This document shows positions 13,335-25,505 of a stretch of 64,000 nt of DNA, one piece after another; the stretch's first letter is position 1, and every line of letters starts with the position of its first letter. Source of the stretch: Balaenoptera acutorostrata (lineage: Eukaryota > Chordata > Mammalia > Artiodactyla > Balaenopteridae). The stretch is from positions 38,810,269-38,874,268 of the forward strand of contig NC_080075.1 in the NCBI RefSeq assembly GCF_949987535.1, in the 5' to 3' direction. A model generated the notes under the pieces. The model searched no databases, was not told the DNA's origin, and saw only the letters and a list, made by a program, of their open reading frames with translations. Both the position numbers and the translations under genes were made by a program.

Positions 13335-15520
13335 GCTTGTTTTTGTGGTAAAATATATAAAAGCTAGCATTTAACATCTCAGCCATTTTTAAGTGTACAG
13401 GTCAGTGGTATTAAATACATTCGTATTGTGTGCAACCATCACCACCATCCATCCCCATAACTCTTTCCATCTTGTAAAACTGAAACTCTGTACTCATTAA
13501 ATAATAGCTTTCCATTCTCCCCTAGCTCCAGCCCCTGGCAGCCACCATTATACTTTGTTTTTATGATTTTGGCTGTGTGTTTTTTTTTTTTTTAATTTGG
13601 CTGTGTCGGGTCTTAGTTGCAGTATATGGGATCATCGTTGTAGCATGCAGGATCTTTTGTTGTGGCACGGGCGTCTCTCAAGTTGTGTCACATGGGCTCA
13701 GTAGTTGTGGTGCACAGGCTCTCTAGTTGTGGCACGTGGCTCTAGAGTGCGTGGGCTTAGTAGTTGCGGCGTGCAGGCCTAGTTGCCCCGTGGCATGTGG
13801 GATCTTAGTTCCCTGACCAGGGATCGAACTCACGTTCCCTGCATTGGAAGGTGGATTCTTCACCACTGGACCTCCAGAGAAGTCCCGATTTTAGCTATTT
13901 TAAGTACTTCATATGAATGGAAGCATATAGTATTTGTCTTTTTGCAGTTGGTTCATTTCAGTAAGCATAATGTGATCATCCATGGGTGAGGTTTGTCCAG
14001 TTGTAGCATATTGCAGAATTTCCTCCCTTTTTAAGGTTGAATAATATTCCATTGTATGTATAGACCACATTTTGCTTATCCATTCATCTGTTGATGGACA
14101 CTTGGTTGTTTCCACATTTTAGCTATTGTGAAAAATGCTGCTATGAACATGGGTGTACAGATACCTCTTTGAGACCTTGACTTTCAATTCTTTGGGTATA
14201 TACCCGGAAGTGGAACCGTTGGATCATAAGGTAGTTATATTTAAAAATTTTCAGAAACCACCATACTGTTTTCCACAGTGGCTATACTATTTTATGTTCC
14301 CACCAGCAGGGCACAGGATTCTAACTTCTCCACATCCTTGCTGGCGCTTGTTGCTTTCTGGGTTTTGTTTGTTTGTCTGTTTTTTGATAGTAGCCATCCA
14401 GATGGGTGTAAGATGGTATCTCCTTGCAGTTTTGATTTGGATTGCCCTAATGATTAGTGAAGCTGAGCATTTTTTCATGTGCCTATTGGCCATTCATATA
14501 TCTTCTTTGGAGTAATGTCTGTTCAAGTCCTTTACCCATTTTTGAATTGGGTTGTTTGTTTTTGTTGTTGAGTTTTAGAAGTTCTCTATGTGTTCTGGAT
14601 ATTAATCCCTCGTCAGATATATGATTTACAAATATTTTGTCTCATTCTGTGAATTGCCTTTTTACTCTCTTGATAGTGTCTTTTGATGCACAATATTTTA
14701 AAATTTTCATAAAGTCCAATTTGTCTTTTATTTATTTGCCTGTACTTTTGGTGTTATATCCAAGAAATCAATGCCAGATCCAATGTTGTGAAGCTTTTGT
14801 CCTATGTTTTCATCTAAGATTTTTATTGTTTTGGCTCTTACTTTTAGGTTCTTGATTCATCTTGAATTAATTTTTGTATGTGGTGTTAGATAAGAGTTCA
14901 ACTTCACCCTTTTGCATATGGATATCCAGTTTTCCCAGCACCATTTGTTGAAAGATTGAATGGTCTTGCCACCCTTGTCAAAAATCATTTGACTCTGTAT
15001 GTGAATGTTTATTTCTGAGCTCTCTATTCTATGCCATTGGCCTATATGCCTGTCTCTATGCCAATACTACACTGTTTTGATTATTGTAGCTTTGTAGTAA
15101 AATTTGAAATTAGGAGGTGCAAGTTCCTCCAGTTTTGTTCTTTCTCAAGATCACTTTGGCTATTCAGCATCTCTTAAGATTCCATATGAATTTTAGGATG
15201 ATTTTTCTGTATCTGCAGAAAACATCATTGGGGTTTTGATAGGGATTTCATTGAATCTGTAGGTTACTTTGGGTAGTATTGACATTTTAACAATATTAAG
15301 TCTTTCAATCCATGAACATGGGATGTATTTCCATTTATTTATGCCTTCTTTAATTTCTTTCAGCAATGTTTTGTAGTTTCCATTGTGCAAGTCTTTTTCA
15401 CCTCCTTGATTAAGTTAATTCCTAAGTATTTTATTCTTGTTGATACTACTATAAATGGAATTGTTTTTGTAATTTCTTTTTCAGATTGTTCATTGTTTGT
15501 TTATAGAAATGCAACCAGTT
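13335..15520 (-). mobile_element. Antisense L1, ORF2 3' half and 3' UTR
   Basis: Read on the minus strand it carries decayed L1 ORF2 peptides: [20 protein letters not shown] (15193-15390) and MWSIHTMEYYSTLKREEILQ (13909-14115), the RT-proximal and C-terminal parts of ORF2p. Plus-strand signs include ggatcataaggtagttat and ccacatccttgctgg. Broken by stops, not functional. Interrupted by the SINE at 13575-13886. Confidence 0.9.
13575..13886 (-). mobile_element. Older CHR-type SINE nested in antisense L1
   Basis: Minus-strand copy with the same tRNA-derived head (revcomp of gggacttctctggaggtccag) but an older body with repeated cacaactact-like units. A 10-bp target duplication (gattttggct at 13565, gattttagct at 13887) confirms insertion into the L1. 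Confidence 0.85.
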
Positions 15521-16259
15521 TAGAGTAATTATTGATAAGGGAGGGACTTCTGTCATTGTGGTATTTGTTTTCTATATGACTTACAGATTTTGTCCCTCAT
15601 ACCCTGTATTACTGTCTTCTTTTGTGTTGAGTTGATTTTTTTTTATAGTGAAATGTTTAAATTCCCTTCTCATTTCTTTTTGTGCATTTTCTATAGCTAT
15701 TTTCTCTGTGGTTACCATGGGGATTACATTTAACATCCTGAAGTTATAACATTCTAATTTGAATTTATAGCAACCTAGCTTCAATAACATACAAAAACTC
15801 TGCTCCTTTATAGCTCTTTCCCAACCCCTTTCAGTTATTGATGTCACAAAATTATACCTTTATACATTGTGCGCCCCAAACATGAACTAATAATTCTTTT
15901 AAATGCACCAGTCTCTTAAATTGTAGAGAAAACAAGATTTGGAGTTACAAACCAAAGTTACAGTAATACTAGCTTTTACACTAATAATTGGGTTTTTTTT
16001 CCTTAAATCTATTAGTCTCTTAAATCATGTAGAAAACCAAAAGTTCAATTAAAAACCATTTTTACAATAACACTAGCTTTTATATTTGCCCATGTGTTCA
16101 CCTGGATTGAGATCTTTATTTCTCCATATGACTTTGAGTTACTGTCTCGTGTTCTTCCATTTCACCTTGCAGGGCCCCCTTGATCAGTTGTTCCAAGACA
16201 GTCCTAGTCATCATGAACTCCCTCAGCTTTTGTTTATCCAGGAAGGTCTTAATTTCTCC

Positions 16260-16562
16260 TCACTTTTGAAGGACAGTTTTGCCAGATATAGGATTCCTGG
16301 TTGACAGTTTTTTTTTTTTTCCTTTTAGCACTTTGAATATATCAGCCCACTGTCTTCTGACCTCCAAAGTTTCTGATGAGAAATGTGCTGATAATCTTAT
16401 TGAGGATCCCTTGTATGTAATGATTTGCTTATCTCTTGCTGCCTTCAAGACTCTTTGTCTTTGTCTTTTGAAAGTTTTATTATAATAAGTAGGTCTCTTT
16501 GAGTTCATCTTACCTGGAGTTTCTTGAGCTTCTTGGATGTTTATATCCATGGCTTTCATCAA
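16260..16562 (-). pseudogene. L1/HAL1 ORF1p C-terminal fragment, 100 codons open
   Basis: The minus-strand peptide contains INIQEAQETPGKMNSKRP, VLKAARDKQIITYKG, IRLSAHFSSETLEVRRQW and ADIFKVLK, clearly the C-terminal RNA-binding region of an L1-type ORF1 protein, which binds retroelement RNA as a trimer. It lacks the coiled coil and the end of the protein, starts at an internal Met, and has no intact ORF2 next to it, so it is a remnant. Still being open over 100 codons is probably chance survival. Confidence 0.85.
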
Positions 16563-17180
16563 AGTGGGAAATTTTCAGCATTATTTCATCAAATATTCTC
16601 TCTTACCTTTTCTCTGTCTCTTCTTCTGTGACTCCCACGATGCACATGTTGGTCCACTTGATGGTGCTCCACAGGTCCCTTAGGTTCTGTTCACTTTTCT
16701 TCAATGTTTTTTTTCTTTCTGTTCTCAGATTTGATCATTTCCATTGTCCCGTCTTCAAGTTTGCTGATTCTTCCTTCTACACAAATCTGCCTTTGAATCT
16801 TTCTAGTGAGTTTTTTATTTAAGTTATATTACTTTTCGGCTCTAGAAGTTCTTTCTGGTTTCCTTTTTAGGTTTTCTTTCTCATTATTGAAATTTCCATT
16901 TTGTTCACACATCATTTTCTTGACTTTCTCCACATCTTCCTTTAGTTCTTTGAACATTTAAAAAACACTGTTTTAAAGTCTTTGTCTAGTATATCTCCAT
17001 TAGGTCTTTTTCAAGGACAGTTTCTGTTGATTATTTTTTTCCTTTGAATGGGTCATATTTTTCCATTTCATTGAATGCCTTGTGATTTTTTTGTCAAACA
17101 CTGGACATTTGAATCCAATAATGTGATGACTCTGGAAATCAGATTCTCCCTCTTCCTCAAGGTTTCCTTTATTTTTCTTT

Positions 17181-17475
17181 TTTTTTAAATTTATTTATTT
17201 ATTTTTATTTATGGCTGTGTTGGGTCTTCGTTTCTGTGCGAGGGCTTTCTCTAGTTGTGGCAAGCGGGGGCCACTCTTCATCGCGGTGCACGGGCCTCTC
17301 ACTGTCGCGGCCTCTCCCGTTGCGGAGCACAGGCTCCAGACGCGCAGGCTCAGTAATTGTGGCTCACGGGCTCAGTTGCTCCGCGGCATGTGGGATCTTC
17401 CCAGACCAGGGCTCGAACCTGTGTCCCCTGCATTGGCAGGCAGATTCTCAACCACTGCACCACCAGGGAAGCCCC
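17181..17475 (-). mobile_element. CHR SINE (long form) nested in L1/HAL1-like repeat
   Basis: Minus-strand copy with (TTTA)n tail. The target duplication tcctttatttttcttt (17165-17180) / tcctgtatttttcttt (17476-17491) splits the surrounding element, which resumes afterwards. Confidence 0.95.
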
Positions 17476-18170
17476 TCCTGTATTTTTCTTTATCATTTTT
17501 GTTTTTTAGAATATGGTAGGCTGTCTCTGTGCCAAGATCAGCCTGAGGTATAAATTTAAGGTCTTCTCAGGTCTTTTCTGAGCCTTTCTCTGGGCGTACA
17601 CGGTTATGTTCTTATTTTCCCTGTATATTACAGTTTTTTAATGTCCTAGTCTTTAATGTCTAGGGTAAGTGAAAAATGAAGGTGGGGAGGGGTAGGTTCT
17701 GGCCCTTTAAATCCCCTGGAAAGTCACTTCAGGGGGAGAGGCTTGTGACAATGTGGTGGGGATGGGGAGGAGCAGGTGCAGCAACAATGGTTGCCACCTC
17801 TTTGTCTGCACTAATGTCATCAGAAGCAACAATAAGAGCGCAGACCCCTAATATTCAGAGGACAGGGTTCTTTTTGCTCCCCTAGCTCTTGTAAGCTGCT
17901 TGCAAGCTGCTCCAGGAGCATGTGCATAGCTGGGGGTAGGAGGGTGGCTAGCTGCTACTGTGCTAAGAGCTGTAATTGACTGAAAGTAACCAGAATTTAC
18001 TGCAATTTACCATATAAGTCTTTCCCTGGAACTTGCAAGCCTTCAACAGACTTCTCAGTCCCAAAATAGTTACATCATTCAGATTCTGCCAGCCCATTTG
18101 TTGTCTAGGTGGAAAGATAGATTCCTGGTCCTTCCTACTCTACCATCTTCCCAGAATCCTCTCCTCCTCA

Positions 18171-19450
18171 TTCTGTTTTAAGAGAACTCTGAATTTATTT
18201 GGGGTAGCTCTGTGCTAAGCTCAAATACTTGATGTTCTGACACCCTTTTAGATGAGATGGCTACGTTCTGCTCTGTTCTGGTCCGTGAGATGTGGGTAGA
18301 GGTCCCTGGGGAGAACATGCCTTGAATAAAAAGACAAAGCCTCATGAAGACAAGACTTTTGACTTTATTCTTACATAGAATGTAGATGAAATAGCTGGTG
18401 GATAGCAGCCTTCTTATGACCCTCAGCACCATGAGGACGGTGGAACAGGTACCTTTGAGCCATATGTCCAGTCCTGAGCTGCCCAACCCGAGACTTCTAA
18501 TTTCATGAGAACAAAGAATAAACTCTAAGTCATTTCACACTGTTAGCATTTCTTTACTTACAGCCAAGTGTAAGTCCTAATATACCATTTAAGCCCATAA
18601 TCCATGAAACAGAATAGAAGCGTGGCCAATGGAGATATTTGTGTCTGTGATGAGCACCAGCATTTTTCAGAGCAACTCAAGAGATTGAGATTTGAGATCT
18701 GAGTTTCAGTTGCATAGAGGTATAATGGGTATTAAAGAAAGATGGGTACCTCTACTCCTAATGAGACTTAAAGCTTTCTACATTTTTTGTGTACATTCTC
18801 CATTTCTTTGGGTTCACTTGCCAAGCATTAATGGCATTTTTTTTAGGTGGAAAAAGAAAGTATTATAGCCTAGTAATAGCAATGAAAGTAGGAAGAGACA
18901 TGCTGGTTGCTTCTGTTACTTATATTTTAAAGCCATTGAAGAAAGTAGCTGATCTTTCTTAGTCTTTATTATGCTTTGTTATATACACATCTTCCCATCA
19001 GAATATAATTAAAGCAACGTGACAAGGAGGAGGAAATTACAAATAATTAACAATCCAGAGATCTTACATTCTCCCAGTTCTTTTCTTAAACTTTGCCTGG
19101 GACCTGACACAGTGGACAGTCAGTAAATGTTTGTTAGACAAAGAAAAAAAAAGGTGGGGTTGGTTTTAGATTGAATTGCAGGGACCGAGGTGCATTTTGA
19201 ATGCTAGTCAGATGATGAGATTTATTCAATAAAAATGTCTTTTTCCTGTACTCCAGTCTTACCTAATGCCTGAAGTGAGTGGAACTCCATCTAATCTCCA
19301 GTGTGTATCCCAAACCTGTACATAAGATTCACCATACTTGGCAGCGATACTGGGGAGGAACAAGGGAGCTCTCCTTGCAACACCAGTGATTGCTGGCCCA
19401 GTATTGAATTTAATGAGCATTAACTAAGTAATTATTAATAACAAAAAGAG
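18171..19450. other. Intergenic, mostly nothing recognised
   Basis: 18180-18530 looks like an old repeat of unknown family (ends cagtcctgagctgcccaacc). The rest is unassigned. Confidence 0.35.
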
Positions 19451-19459
19451 CTACCTTTC

Positions 19460-19690
19460 TTTATCATTTTCAGAGGCTGTGCTAACATCTTTACATACAT
19501 AATCTCACTTAACCCCCATGATAACACCATGCCTCAGGTCCTGATTCGGTCTCCTTTTTACAGTTGAGAAAACTGAGGCTTAAGCAAGTTGCCTAAGGTC
19601 AGATCGCCAGCACATGGTCAAGCTGGAACTTGAAACCCTGTCTGTCTCAGGACTATTTGACTCCAAAGTTAGTGTTCTTAGGCATGTCAG
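19460..19690 (+). mobile_element. MIR-type SINE remnant
   Basis: aatctcacttaacccccatg, cagttgagaaaactgaggct, gttgcctaaggtcagatcgc and a tttgactccaaagtt end match the MIR/MIR3 pattern. Confidence 0.75.
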
Positions 19691-20585
19691 AAAATCTTGA
19701 CTATAGTTTGCTTAATTATATGTTAAATAATCTCAAAATACTCTGTATTTTGTACTATGGTTTCTCTGCAAAGAGCCAAAAGGTAATGGTATAAAAGTGG
19801 CCTAACTCATAGTGAAGACTTTTTTACTGTTATTGTGGAAAAGATGACTTCTCACAAAGGGTGCTTTACATAATCTTTTTCTATTTACTTCAATTTCACA
19901 GCATGCGCTCTCCTTCAAGTGGGAGGGTGGGTTGGAGGTAGATGAATATGCTTTGCTGGAGTTACAGCAACGCTTGGTGCGGGCAGAAGAGCGTGAATGT
20001 ACATTACGCAGAGTTCAGCTTCACATCCGATGGGTATATCACTGAGCTGCATGACTGTGGCCGCCTGAGGTATCATGGTATTTTAAGCTCCGTGTGTGTC
20101 ATCAACATATGTGGGTTGAAATTGCGTGGAAGCATAGTAGTCCACAAGAAATATAAACAAAAGTAAAATACACCTTTGGAATAACTGCAGCATTTCATAT
20201 AGCAACGAAATATTTGTGAAATCTGTACATTTTGAGCTGTTTGTTTTTAGAGCTAATGATTTCATTTATTAACTTAGACCGTCTTAGTATTTTCTATTTA
20301 CTTTAACGTTTAAGATTCAGTCATAAAATCTCACTCTGAACTAAAGCTGTTTATAGAAACTTAGCCAGTGTGTGGGCATATTGAAAAGAAAAAGATAAGA
20401 TGTATTTTTAAAAGATATGTTAAAAATTTGCTGCTTTATAAATAGGTAGGTAGATAAATAAATGGATAGATAGATCACCATGCTTAAAGTTCCCATCTGA
20501 ATCTATTTTCAGGAGTGTGCTTTGGCAGAGAGTCTTCATTAGATGGTTAAGTGTAGTGGTATTTGCAGTAATGTAAATTTGAAAA
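19691..20585. other. Intergenic, nothing recognised
   Basis: AT-rich sequence with a short (GATA)-like patch near 20443-20475. No gene or repeat family identified. Confidence 0.4.
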
Positions 20586-20589
20586 TAAA

Positions 20590-20770
20590 AACTGGATCTG
20601 GAATCTAGGCTTTGCTGCTTGGTCATTGTGGCATCCTGAGGAAGTTTTCTTTGAACCTCAGTTCCTCAAGTGTAAAATAGAATAGTAGTAGCTGGGGCTA
20701 CTTGGGGCTTTAGGATGTGGGGAGCAACTAAGATGGTGATGTCAATGTGCTTTATCATGTGTATAAATAA
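20590..20770 (+). mobile_element. MIR remnant
   Basis: aatctaggctttgctgcttgg, gaacctcagttcctcaagtg and taaaatagaatagtagtag follow the MIR core layout. Confidence 0.7.
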
Positions 20771-21708
20771 GTAATTATACAGATTCAGAGGTGCGGTATT
20801 GTTATTGTATACTCCACAGCCAGCAGATGGACCAATCTAACACCATCCTTCATCCAGGCAGGTGACAACGTCTATTTTAGTCTCTCGGACAACACAGATT
20901 TATTGAGCTCTTATGCTGTGTGAGGACTTCCTTCACATCAGCAGAGCTTATGTTTAGATTTACAGCAGCTATGGTTTATGCAGTGGCATATTTTTATATA
21001 GCATACAGGCATTCTATACATGTACATTTTTTATACAGATGTTTGAAGTTTCTCTTTAAGTACCCAAATTTGTTTAATGTAAGCTTGTTCAATAAAAATC
21101 TTTCCCTGTATCATTTCCCTATACTGCTGTTTTATTATTACATTTTTCCCACAGAAAACATTGAGCATAATGGTACCTTTTCTTCATGATTCAGGATCAT
21201 TTAGATTGCTTAGGTATTCTTTTGGAATACAGAGCCCTTTAGGGCAGGGCTAGTGAGGGGCATAGTGCTATTTGCCTCTAAATGATCTCCCACACTAAAC
21301 TTTTTGAGCTCTTGTATCAACATTTTTTAATCCCCCCAACCCTGATTTCTAATTGTTAGCTGCCTTTTTCTTTTTCTTTTTTTTTTGTGCTAGTATCAAT
21401 TTGCTTCTTTTTAAATCCATTCTCCCCTCTAATTCCCATTTACAGTCTATGGTTTGGGGGAACAAATAAATAAAATCATCTTAAGATTAAATAGACACTC
21501 AGGAAGTACATGATAATGCATGAGGTTGGTGCATGGGCTTTGTGATTTCTTCTTTTTTTTCTTGAGGATTTATTTCTGCTTGCTTTGTTGGTTCTGAGTA
21601 ACTGGAGTCTCTCTGAATGAATTGTTTTGCCCAACACCACCATTTACAGTCTGCATCAGTTTCCTCTAATAATCACCAGTGGTACTTATCTAGCTCGTTA
21701 CCAATTAT
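20771..21708. other. Intergenic, nothing recognised
   Basis: No recognisable gene or repeat except a poly-T tract near 21375. Confidence 0.4.
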
Positions 21709-21720
21709 AAAATTCTTCAA

Positions 21721-21831
21721 GGGACTTCCCTGGTGGTCCAGTGGTTAAGACTCCGCACTGCAGGGGGCGCACGGGTTCGATCCCTGGTTGGGGGAACTAA
21801 GATCCCACATGCCACGCGGCCAAAAGAAAAA
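21721..21831 (+). mobile_element. CHR-2 SINE (short form)
   Basis: Compact 110-bp tRNA-derived copy starting gggacttccctggtggtcca, with B box gggttcgatccc and ending gcggccaaaag plus poly(A). Perfect target duplication aaaattcttcaa at 21709-21720 and 21832-21843. Confidence 0.93.
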
Positions 21832-21874
21832 AAAATTCTTCAACATCCCTTCAACGTGATCATGAGAGATAGGC

Positions 21875-21877
<3 letters not shown>

Positions 21878-21918
<41 letters not shown>
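21878..21918 (+). repeat. (GT)n microsatellite
   Basis: About 20 GT units followed by poly-T; it lies shortly after the CHR-2 SINE target duplication. Confidence 0.9.
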
Positions 21919-21919
<1 letters not shown>

Positions 21920-22297
21920 TTTTTTTTTTTTTAATATTTTACAGATGAGAAAACTACGGCATAGTTGGAGGTTATTTTAGCCGGGGGTTGTAGCTGAATG
22001 TCCTAGGGAGGCTCGTTCACCCAGACTTGCATTTCCCTTTACCTGGATATCCCATTTCCATAGGTCTGGGCAGGACCCAGGTTATATTTTGGAAAAAGAT
22101 CCCAAATAATTCTAACATGCATAGCTTTCCCCAACCCTTTTCCCCATCTTCCACACCCTTCCACCACCTCTGCTCCCATTCAGAACCACTGGCTCAAGTT
22201 TTTATGACCAGTAAGTGATTTATTTAGATGCTTTCACATGCAGGTCAACAAATAGTGGCTTAAATTTATGATTTTTAATGGCCCTGTAGTCAACTGA

Positions 22298-22755
22298 TGT
22301 GGTGGTCAGAATAGTGCCCTCTTTCCCCACCTACGTTACTTTACATGGTAAAAGAGACTTTGCAAATGTTTCTAAATTAAGGATCTTGAGATCCTTGTTG
22401 TTCAGGTTATCCTGGATTATTTGGCTGCGCTCCATATAATTACAAGGGTCCTTATTAGACAGAGGCAAGAAGGTCAAAGGCAGAAGAAGGAGATGGGACG
22501 ACAGAAGCAGAGGTTGGAATGGTATATTTTGAAGATGGAAGAAGAGGCCACAAACCAAGGGGTGCAGGTAGCCTCTAGAAGCTGGAAAAGACAGGAAAAC
22601 AGATTCTGCCTTGAAGCCTCCAGAGGGGATGCAGAGCTGTCAACACTGCAATTTTAGACTTCTGAACCTCCAGAACTGTAAGAGAATAAATTTGAGTCAT
22701 TTTAAGCCACTAAGTTTATGGTAATAGGAAATAGCAGCAATGGGAAACCAGTACA
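22298..22755 (+). mobile_element. MaLR-like LTR fragment
   Basis: gtggtcagaatagtgccctc start; gactttgcaaatg, gtccttattagacag, agccactaagtttatggtaa and ggaaaccagtacaa end. Same general layout as 1-128 and 61850-62510. Exact subfamily not asserted. Confidence 0.55.
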
Positions 22756-23460
22756 ACTGGGAAATATAAAATACAGATTCTTAAGCCCTCCCACAAATAT
22801 ACTGTTTTAGCAGAGCTGGGCGGGGTCTAAGGATGTGGGGTTAAACCATTCCCTTGGTGATTGAGTGGCCTGTGTCCTCGGACCTCACCTGTGGTTACAA
22901 ACAGACTCATAAGGCCATCTGTTGTTTCCCTCGGAAGTCTGGTGGTGAGTAGCCCTAGAGCCAGTTGTTCTCATCGGCTCAGTGATGTCCTCGAAGACCC
23001 AGGCTCCACCTTGACTTCTACCCCGTCACCCTCAGTCCTTACCCTTCTAACATGCACACAGGATAGCTACCATAGCTCCAGGGACCACATCCTCACACAG
23101 CCATGAGGGAGAAAGAGCTCTTCCTGCATGCTTGTGTGTCCCTCATTTTTTAATCAGAGAGGAAAAATTCTTTCCCAGGGCTCCCAGCAGACTTTCCCCT
23201 TCTACCCAATTAGCTGGAACTGCATCACCCATCAAGGGAGGCCAGATGGCAGGAAACCTCGAGTACTGTCTCAAAACGCTCTCCCCTTCTCCTCCTCCTG
23301 GGAAACTTTCGCATCCCTCAAACATCACTTACCTCTCATCTAGCTGGTGCCTCCCCGCTCCAAAGATGATCCTTTAGTGCCAGTTCTCTTGGTATGGATA
23401 CCTTTTGAAATCACCTCATGTGCCACCAGTGGGCACCCTTCACTTTGGAAAAAAAAGCAT
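22756..23460. other. Intergenic, nothing recognised
   Basis: Moderately GC-rich sequence with overlapping chance frames on both strands; no domain recognised. Confidence 0.35.
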
Positions 23461-23464
23461 TTTC

Positions 23465-23625
23465 TTAATCTTTATAACACTGTGGAGTGGGTAATATTTC
23501 CCCTTTTTTACAGTTAAGAATCAGAGATTGAGAAACATGCCCAAGGTTCACAAGTGAAAAGCTCATAAGTGGCAGATCTGCCTTAACTGTAAAGCTCAGG
23601 CTCTTAACCATTACACTGACCCAGA
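23465..23625 (+). mobile_element. MIR remnant
   Basis: tttttacagttaagaatcag, catgcccaaggttcacaag, agctcataagtggcagatc, aggctcttaaccattacac: a MIR 3' half. Confidence 0.75.
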
Positions 23626-23749
23626 CGGTGATTCTCTGTCGTGTAGTGTTAGTAGCACATTTTCAAATATTAGAGTTTTGGGCACACTTGAAGAGATTAA
23701 AAACTCAAAGCAACACTAAACAAGTCAATCATTACAACATAGTCACCAC

Positions 23750-23830
23750 CACCGGAGGGTTTTAAGAGAGGAGTGACGTGACCTGACTTTTGTTTTAAAA
23801 GGATCACTGGCCACTATCTTGAGATACACG
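23750..23830 (+). repeat. Ancient repeat, copy 2 of the family at 8740-9440
   Basis: ggagggttttaagagaggag and gtgacgtgacctgactt match 9296-9332 closely. Confidence 0.65.
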
Positions 23831-23869
23831 GTTAGGGGCCAAGAGTACTGCAGTAATTGCTTCCCATCT

Positions 23870-24400
23870 GACTTAAGGTCAAAGTCAAAGTCATTGCATT
23901 GGCATATAAGGCCATCTACACCCTGCCCCTCCTCCCTGTACCTTCTCTCCTCCCACTGCCCCCCCCCACTCCTCCCCTCTGTCTTGATGTCTTTGAACCC
24001 TTAGGCACATGCCCGACTCCAGCCCTGCTCACATTTTCTGTTCCCTCTGCTAGGAAAACTGTGCTTGGCTTGAGTCTTCACCTCCTTCAGATCTTTACTC
24101 AAATGTCATCCTCTCTGCAAGGCTTTTCTAAACCACTTCTTCAAAATTGCCCCCACCCCACACATACACACCCAAGCACACATTCCCCATCCTTCTTCCC
24201 TGTTTTACTTTTCCCTAGAGCACCTAATTTCTAATATGCCATATAATTTACTAATTTATCTTATTTTCTCTCTTTCCCCTCACTGGAATGTAAGAGCCGT
24301 GAGAACAGGGATTTTGGTGTGTTTCGTTTGCTGCCACATTCCCAACTCCTAGAACCTAGGACACAGTGGGCATTCAATAAATATTTGTTGAATGAATATA
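23870..24400 (+). mobile_element. L2 fragment with 3' end
   Basis: Typical L2 3' region: ggcatataaggccatctaca, cctccttcagatctttact, actggaatgtaagagccgtg, gtgggcattcaataaatatt and tgttgaatgaata. Its pyrimidine richness produces a 111-codon chance frame. Confidence 0.85.
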
Positions 24401-25383
24401 TTCTTTATACACAGCTCTGATTAGTTCTATGGGGTAAATTCCTAGAAATGAAATGACCACAGTACAAGATATGGACATTTTAAAAGGTTCTTGATACAGA
24501 TGTCCAAACCCTGCCTTCCCAAGGTTGAAATCATTGACACTCCCATCAGTGGCTATGACCGAGCCTGTCCACTGTGCCCTCACATTGTTATCAGTTTTAA
24601 CACACCTGTAGCCAGCTTGGTGTGTAGCAGTTATATTTCTAATTCGTACTGCTTTGATTAGGTGCATTTGTCTTTGTTTTTTCATGCATGTCTTCCTTTG
24701 GTGATCATCAGCTTTTGTCCTTTGCCCGTTTTGCTAATTTAATTTCGGTGTTTCCTATTGTAGTATTGGTTTTTCTAATTGATTCATAAAATTAGGTTAG
24801 GTTAGGTTGCTAAGTCTTTGTTATCTGGTTTGCAGATATTTTTCCAAGTTTGTCATTTTTCCTTTAATTTTGCTTATGGTGTTTCTTGATGTATAGTTTT
24901 TTAATCCATTTTAATTTTATAGTTCTTTTTTTGCTTTGTGTTTGGAAAAATCTTGTCTCCTTCTAAGATCAATTATTCATCTGTAATTGTTTTAGTTCTC
25001 TTACATTTTAAAAAATATATTTTATTATTTAGTTAATCTCTTGTGTTTTTTCATATCGTCACACAATACGAGAATCTAACATCCATTTTTCCCCTTAAAT
25101 CGTAAACTATTGCACTGACAACGCTATCTTTAGAATATACTAAATCTTTATACTAAGGTCTGTTTCAAGTTTGTCAACGTACATACATTTATATTTTTCT
25201 TTTGCCAGAACCCAACTCTGTTAATTATTACAGCTTTTTAATACCTTCTTAAATTTTATTTTATTTTTTCATTTGTTGGTTATTCTTAATAAATTTTAGG
25301 ATCATTCTGTCAAGTTCAGGAATAGATGTGGAACTAACGTCCTAAAATAAAAATCATATTGTGCGTCTCCCCCACGGGAAGTC
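24401..25383 (-). mobile_element. Antisense old L1 fragment
   Basis: T-rich plus-strand sequence with antisense L1 markers such as ttgatgtatagttttttaatcc, catttgttggttattcttaa and tttaggatcattctgtcaag. Decayed. Confidence 0.6.
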
Positions 25384-25505
25384 TTTTTTTTTTTTTTTCG
25401 GCTGCGCCATGTGGCATGTGGGATCTTAGTCCCCGACAAGGGATCAAACCCGTGCCCCCTGCAGTGGAAGCGTGGAGTCTTAACCACTGGACCCCCAGGG
25501 AAGTC
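25384..25505 (-). mobile_element. CHR-2 SINE (short form)
   Basis: Minus-strand short copy: poly(T), then cggctgcgccatgtggcatg, reverse-complement B box (ggatcaaacccgtg) and end cagggaagtc. Inserted at the junction of antisense L1 and an L2-like stretch. Confidence 0.9.

Larger units (their letters stand above)
15521..18170 (-). mobile_element. Antisense HAL1/L1-like element containing an ORF1 remnant
   Basis: Minus-strand element ending near a tctaccatcttcccagaatc segment at its 5' side. It includes an ORF1p-like frame (annotated separately). The layout, ORF1 without adjoining ORF2, suggests HAL1 (half-L1) or a rearranged L1. It is split by the SINE at 17181-17475, after which it continues. 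Confidence 0.75.

Noticed and set aside
17211..17553. Repeated frames containing CSAACGIFPDQGSNPCPLHW and RGMWDLPRPGLEPVSPALAG
   Set aside because: The same peptides recur at every minus-strand CHR SINE (for example 3.5, 28.5, 33.2, 44.3, 62.0 kb); they are translations of the SINE, not genes.
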